Below are positions 5,810-8,037 of a stretch of 8,037 nt of DNA, piece by piece. Position 1 is the stretch's first letter, and every line of letters starts with the position of its first letter. The DNA is taken from positions 1 to 8,037 of the forward strand of contig JAOHFB010000027.1 of the NCBI GenBank assembly GCA_028097785.1, given 5' to 3'. Below the pieces are notes generated by a model. The model did not search any database, had not been told where the DNA came from, and was given only the letters and a program-made list of their open reading frames with translations. The stretch is from Candidatus Pelagibacter sp. (GTDB taxonomy: Bacteria; Pseudomonadota; Alphaproteobacteria; Pelagibacterales; Pelagibacteraceae). Both the position numbers and the translations under genes were made by a program.

Positions 5810-7160
5810 TGAATTTGACTATACTAAACTAAAACATGTTACTTCAGTTGATCAATCAGATCGTGCAGTACCATACAATTTAAGACAAAGTGGGCCAACT
5901 AAAGTTGAAATGCTTATCTCAACAAGGGTAAGAAAATCACCTTATTGGCATTTATCAATGCAGGCAGGTTGTTGGAGAGCAACTGTTTACAATCGTATTT
6001 ATCACCCAAGAGGTTATGTAAAACCAGAAGATGGTGGAGCAATGGTTGAGTATGATGCAATTGTAAATCACGTTACTATGTGGAACGTTGCTGTTGAAAG
6101 ACAAATCAGAGTTAAAGGTCCAGATGCAGAAAAATTTACTGACTATGTAATAACTAGAGATGCAACAAAAATTTCTCCTATGAGAGCAAGATATGTAATC
6201 TTGTGTAACGCATATGGTGGGGTTTTAAATGATCCAATTCTTCTTAGAATTTCTGAGGACGAATTTTGGTTCTCATTATCAGACTCTGATATTGGTATGT
6301 ACCTTCAAGGAGTAAATGCTGATGGAAGATTTGATTGTACGATTGAAGAAATTGATGTCAGTCCTGTGCAGATACAAGGACCAAAATCAAAAGCTTTAAT
6401 GAAAGATCTTTGTGGAGATCAAGTTGATTTCGACAATATGCCTTTCTACGGTTTAGCAGAAGTTAAGGTGGGTGGAAGAAGTTGTGTCATTTCACAATCT
6501 GGTTTCTCAGGTGAAGCTGGATATGAAATCTACTTAAGAGACTCTACTTTATATGCTGAGGATATGTGGAATGCTGTTCTTGAAGCTGGAAAAAAACATA
6601 GCCTTATGGTTATTGCTCCTGCTCACCACAGAAGAATTCAAGCTGGAATTCTTTCATGGGGACAAGATATGGACCAACAACACAATCCTTTTCAGTGTAA
6701 CTTAGGTTATCAAGTTTCATTGTCTGGAAAAGGTGAATGGGCTAAAAAAGGAGACTATGTAGGTAAAGCTGCATTAGAAAAAATGGGTGCTGAACTTAAA
6801 GATGGTAAAAAACCTTACAAGCTTCAATTAGTTGGACTTGAGTTAGGTGGAAAACCAATCGAAGAGTATGCTCCTGATTTTTGGTTAGTATCACCTGAGA
6901 GTGGTGGAGATCCAGTAGGATTTATCACTTCTCCTTGGTATCACCCAGAGAAAAAACAAAACATTGCGATGGGATATGTACCATTTGATGGAACATTAAA
7001 TGCAAATGGTTTTCCAAAAGGTAAAGTTGGAACTAAATATAAAGTTCATTTACCTGAAAAGTACTCTGACACACCAGGAACACCTGTTGATGCAGTAGTA
7101 GTGGATATTCCATTCAAAGAGTCTTTCAACGCTAATACTAGAGAAGTTGTAAAAGGCTAA
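5802..7160 (+). CDS. GcvT/DmdA-superfamily tetrahydrofolate-dependent methyltransferase (aminomethyltransferase-like)
   Basis: This 452-residue protein has the two-part GcvT fold. N-terminal landmarks are TRVRKSPYWH (41-50), VNHVTMWNVAVERQIRVKG (88-106), YVILCNAYGGVLNDPILLRI (131-150; Asp144 matches the folate-contacting Asp of GcvT) and VQIQGPKS. Then come SGFSGEAGYEIYLRD (223-237), HHRRIQAGILSWGQDMD (265-281, matching the RLEAGMxLYGxDM motif) and NPFQCNLGYQV (285-295). The C-terminal barrel includes GYVPFDG. It is longer than GcvT and DmdA (about 370) owing to an N-terminal extension and an enlarged C-terminal region. Such enzymes transfer a methyl or methylene group from a sulfonium, amine or ether to THF in the cytoplasm. 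The co-transcribed MetF-like gene supports a demethylation role. It does not look like canonical DmdA or GcvT, so no symbol is given and the substrate is open. It is ended by a strong terminator. Confidence 0.85.
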   Translation: MSNEFDYTKLKHVTSVDQSDRAVPYNLRQSGPTKVEMLISTRVRKSPYWHLSMQAGCWRATVYNRIYHPRGYVKPEDGGAMVEYDAIVNHVTMWNVAVERQIRVKGPDAEKFTDYVITRDATKISPMRARYVILCNAYGGVLNDPILLRISEDEFWFSLSDSDIGMYLQGVNADGRFDCTIEEIDVSPVQIQGPKSKALMKDLCGDQVDFDNMPFYGLAEVKVGGRSCVISQSGFSGEAGYEIYLRDSTLYAEDMWNAVLEAGKKHSLMVIAPAHHRRIQAGILSWGQDMDQQHNPFQCNLGYQVSLSGKGEWAKKGDYVGKAALEKMGAELKDGKKPYKLQLVGLELGGKPIEEYAPDFWLVSPESGGDPVGFITSPWYHPEKKQNIAMGYVPFDGTLNANGFPKGKVGTKYKVHLPEKYSDTPGTPVDAVVVDIPFKESFNANTREVVKG

Positions 7161-7170
7161 ATTTATTATT

Positions 7171-7205
7171 ATGGGGGAGCAAAAATTAAAGCTCCCCCAT
7201 TTTTT
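7171..7205 (+). terminator. Rho-independent terminator after the GcvT-like gene
   Basis: ATGGGGGAGC (7171-7180) pairs perfectly with GCTCCCCCAT (7191-7200) across a 10-base A-rich loop, followed by five T. The 10-bp GC-rich stem stands out in this AT-rich DNA and lies 10 bases after the stop codon. It should end the MetF-like/GcvT-like transcript. Confidence 0.93.
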
Positions 7206-7207
7206 CA

Positions 7208-7318
7208 ATGACTAAAGGTTTTTTAATCGTAATTTGCATTATCATTGTGATTGCTTTAATAATATTCCCACTATTAGTTTCGTATAAAGCACAAAAAAAT
7301 AAAAAAAATAAGAATTAA
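7208..7318 (+). CDS. Small single-pass membrane peptide, 36 residues
   Basis: The frame starts at ATG 7208 and reads MTKGFLIVICIIIVIALIIF, then a short linker and a lysine/asparagine-rich tail (KAQKNKKNKN). One hydrophobic helix (about residues 5-27) followed by a basic cytoplasmic tail fits a small inner-membrane protein. Its TAA shares one base with the ATG of the Yip1-like gene (TAATG), the coupling style used elsewhere here, and this is the best evidence that it is translated. It has no ribosome-binding site because the terminator ends just 3 bases upstream. It would need a promoter within or after the hairpin, or read-through, and might be leaderless. I do not recognise a family. Confidence 0.5.
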   Translation: MTKGFLIVICIIIVIALIIFPLLVSYKAQKNKKNKN

Positions 7319-7863
7319 TGTTTGGTGAATTTTTAAGTATAGTTTTTAAATCAATTAAACTTGATAAGTCTCTTTACTCAGATAATAAAAACTTTGGTGA
7401 AGCTTCAGTTTATTTTGCTGGACTTATAATGATCTTAGATGGAATTGCGGGCGCTGTAGCTGCAAATACTGTTATCAAAACTGCAGTAGCAATGTCTGGG
7501 TTAACATCAATTTTAACCTGGTTAGTATGGGCAATCTTTATTTATGTAATTGGAGTTAAACTTTTTCCAGATAAAAAAACAAAAGTTCCTTTTAAAAAAG
7601 TATTAACTGCAGTAGGCTTTGCTCACGCTCCAGGTTTACTTAGATTTTTTGCAGTCACTCCAAACATGATGATACCAATAATTTTTCTTACTCAATTTTG
7701 GATTTTTGCAGGATTAATTATCTCTACAAAACAAATATTAGGTTTAAAATCTAATTTGAAGTCTTTTGGAATTGTATTTTTATCTTTCCTTATAATTGCG
7801 TTTTTATCTATTTCTTTTGTAATGAGCAGAATGAATATGCTGCCTGTTAATCAGATTAGCTAA
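7318..7863 (+). CDS. Yip1-like multi-pass membrane protein
   Basis: This is a 181-residue hydrophobic protein with about four membrane segments: roughly residues 34-52, 60-80, 117-136 and 148-168. The N-terminal FLSIVFKSIKLDKSLYSD, the central LVWAIFIYVIGVKLFPDKKT and the FKKVLTAVGFAHAPGLLRF stretch (small residues and Pro before a helix) fit the bacterial Yip1 domain (PF04893 type). No enzymatic function is established for bacterial members; a role in membrane organisation is only a guess. Its start overlaps the stop of the 36-residue peptide by one base, with no Shine-Dalgarno, suggesting coupling. Its stop overlaps the convergent small gene by 3 bases. Confidence 0.75.
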   Translation: MFGEFLSIVFKSIKLDKSLYSDNKNFGEASVYFAGLIMILDGIAGAVAANTVIKTAVAMSGLTSILTWLVWAIFIYVIGVKLFPDKKTKVPFKKVLTAVGFAHAPGLLRFFAVTPNMMIPIIFLTQFWIFAGLIISTKQILGLKSNLKSFGIVFLSFLIIAFLSISFVMSRMNMLPVNQIS

Positions 7864-8027
7864 ATTGGAAAAATAGTTTTAGAAACTCTACAAGACGAAC
7901 ACAATTTATAACTAGTTAAAATTAAATTTTGCGAAACACTCTCGTCCTCTTTTTTGCATTCATCGCAAATATTATTTAATTCTCTAATTAATTCTTCGTC
8001 GTATTTATCATCTAAATTATCAGTCAT
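7860..8027 (-). CDS. Small protein with two CxxC motifs (possible zinc knuckle), 55 residues
   Basis: The minus-strand frame runs from ATG 8027 to TAG 7862-7860. The protein starts with an acidic stretch (MTDNLDDKYDEELIRELNN), then ICDEC (C21, C24), an 18-residue middle and LCSSC (C43, C46) followed by RVSKTIFPI. Two CxxC pairs 18 residues apart fit a four-cysteine zinc ribbon or knuckle. It is cytoplasmic, since no hydrophobic segment is seen. The start is supported by the absence of another in-frame ATG nearby, but the upstream region is cut by the window edge after 10 bases. It is convergent with the Yip1-like gene and their stop codons overlap. No specific family is recognised; a regulatory or nucleic-acid role is only a guess. 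Confidence 0.65.
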   Translation of the reverse strand: MTDNLDDKYDEELIRELNNICDECKKEDESVSQNLILTSYKLCSSCRVSKTIFPI

Positions 8028-8037
8028 TATCTGTAAG

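Noticed and set aside
5802..7160. Naming the GcvT-like gene dmdA (DMSP demethylase) or gcvT
   Set aside because: The fold and folate motifs fit the superfamily, but the protein is about 80 residues longer and its N-terminal motifs (TRVRKSPYWH, GCWRATVYNRIYHPRGY) are not those of DmdA or GcvT as I know them. The substrate is left open.
1..8037. CRISPR arrays, tRNA/rRNA genes, insertion sequences or prophage genes
   Set aside because: I saw no repeated spacer arrays, transposase or integrase motifs, or tRNA-like cloverleaf sequences on reading either strand.

Overview
The window is AT-rich and very tightly packed: neighbouring stops and starts repeatedly overlap or touch (TAATG, ATGA, TAAATG). 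The gene content mixes one-carbon metabolism, oxygenases and small membrane proteins. This points to a streamlined marine alphaproteobacterium of the SAR11/Pelagibacterales type. That assignment is inferred from gene content and protein resemblance; no marker gene is present to prove it.

Layout. Positions 1-4977 hold nine minus-strand genes that look like one operon. In order of transcription they are: a Rieske non-haem iron oxygenase (3784-4977), a small APS-kinase-like P-loop kinase (3373-3780), a small HxGH nucleotidyltransferase (2999-3373), an Fe(II)/2-oxoglutarate oxygenase (2141-2992), an enoyl-CoA hydratase/isomerase family protein with a frameshifted C-terminus (1393-2139), a 65-residue secreted or anchored protein (1164-1361), a CoA-binding (YccU-type) protein (726-1160), and two half-size YeeE/YedE sulfur-transport-type membrane proteins (306-725, and 1-309, which runs off the window). 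A roughly 100-base divergent spacer (4978-5080) separates this operon from a plus-strand pair: a MetF-like methylenetetrahydrofolate reductase homologue (5081-5809) and a GcvT/DmdA-superfamily THF-dependent methyltransferase homologue (5802-7160). A strong hairpin terminator (7171-7205) closes the pair. A 36-residue membrane peptide and a Yip1-like membrane protein follow on the plus strand. A convergent 55-residue protein with two CxxC motifs lies at the right end.

How the genes may work together. The MetF-like/GcvT-like pair is best read as a methyl-transfer-to-folate module: the GcvT-like protein moves a one-carbon group from a methylated substrate to tetrahydrofolate and the MetF-like protein handles the folate product. 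The divergent Rieske oxygenase belongs to the broad group that acts on methylated amines and similar small molecules, so both sides may process one methylated osmolyte-like compound. The kinase, nucleotidyltransferase and 2OG oxygenase next to it suggest phosphorylation, nucleotidyl activation and hydroxylation of a small molecule. The substrates cannot be read from sequence. The two points most worth following are this oxygenase/kinase/nucleotidyltransferase set and the single-base frameshift at the end of the enoyl-CoA hydratase homologue.
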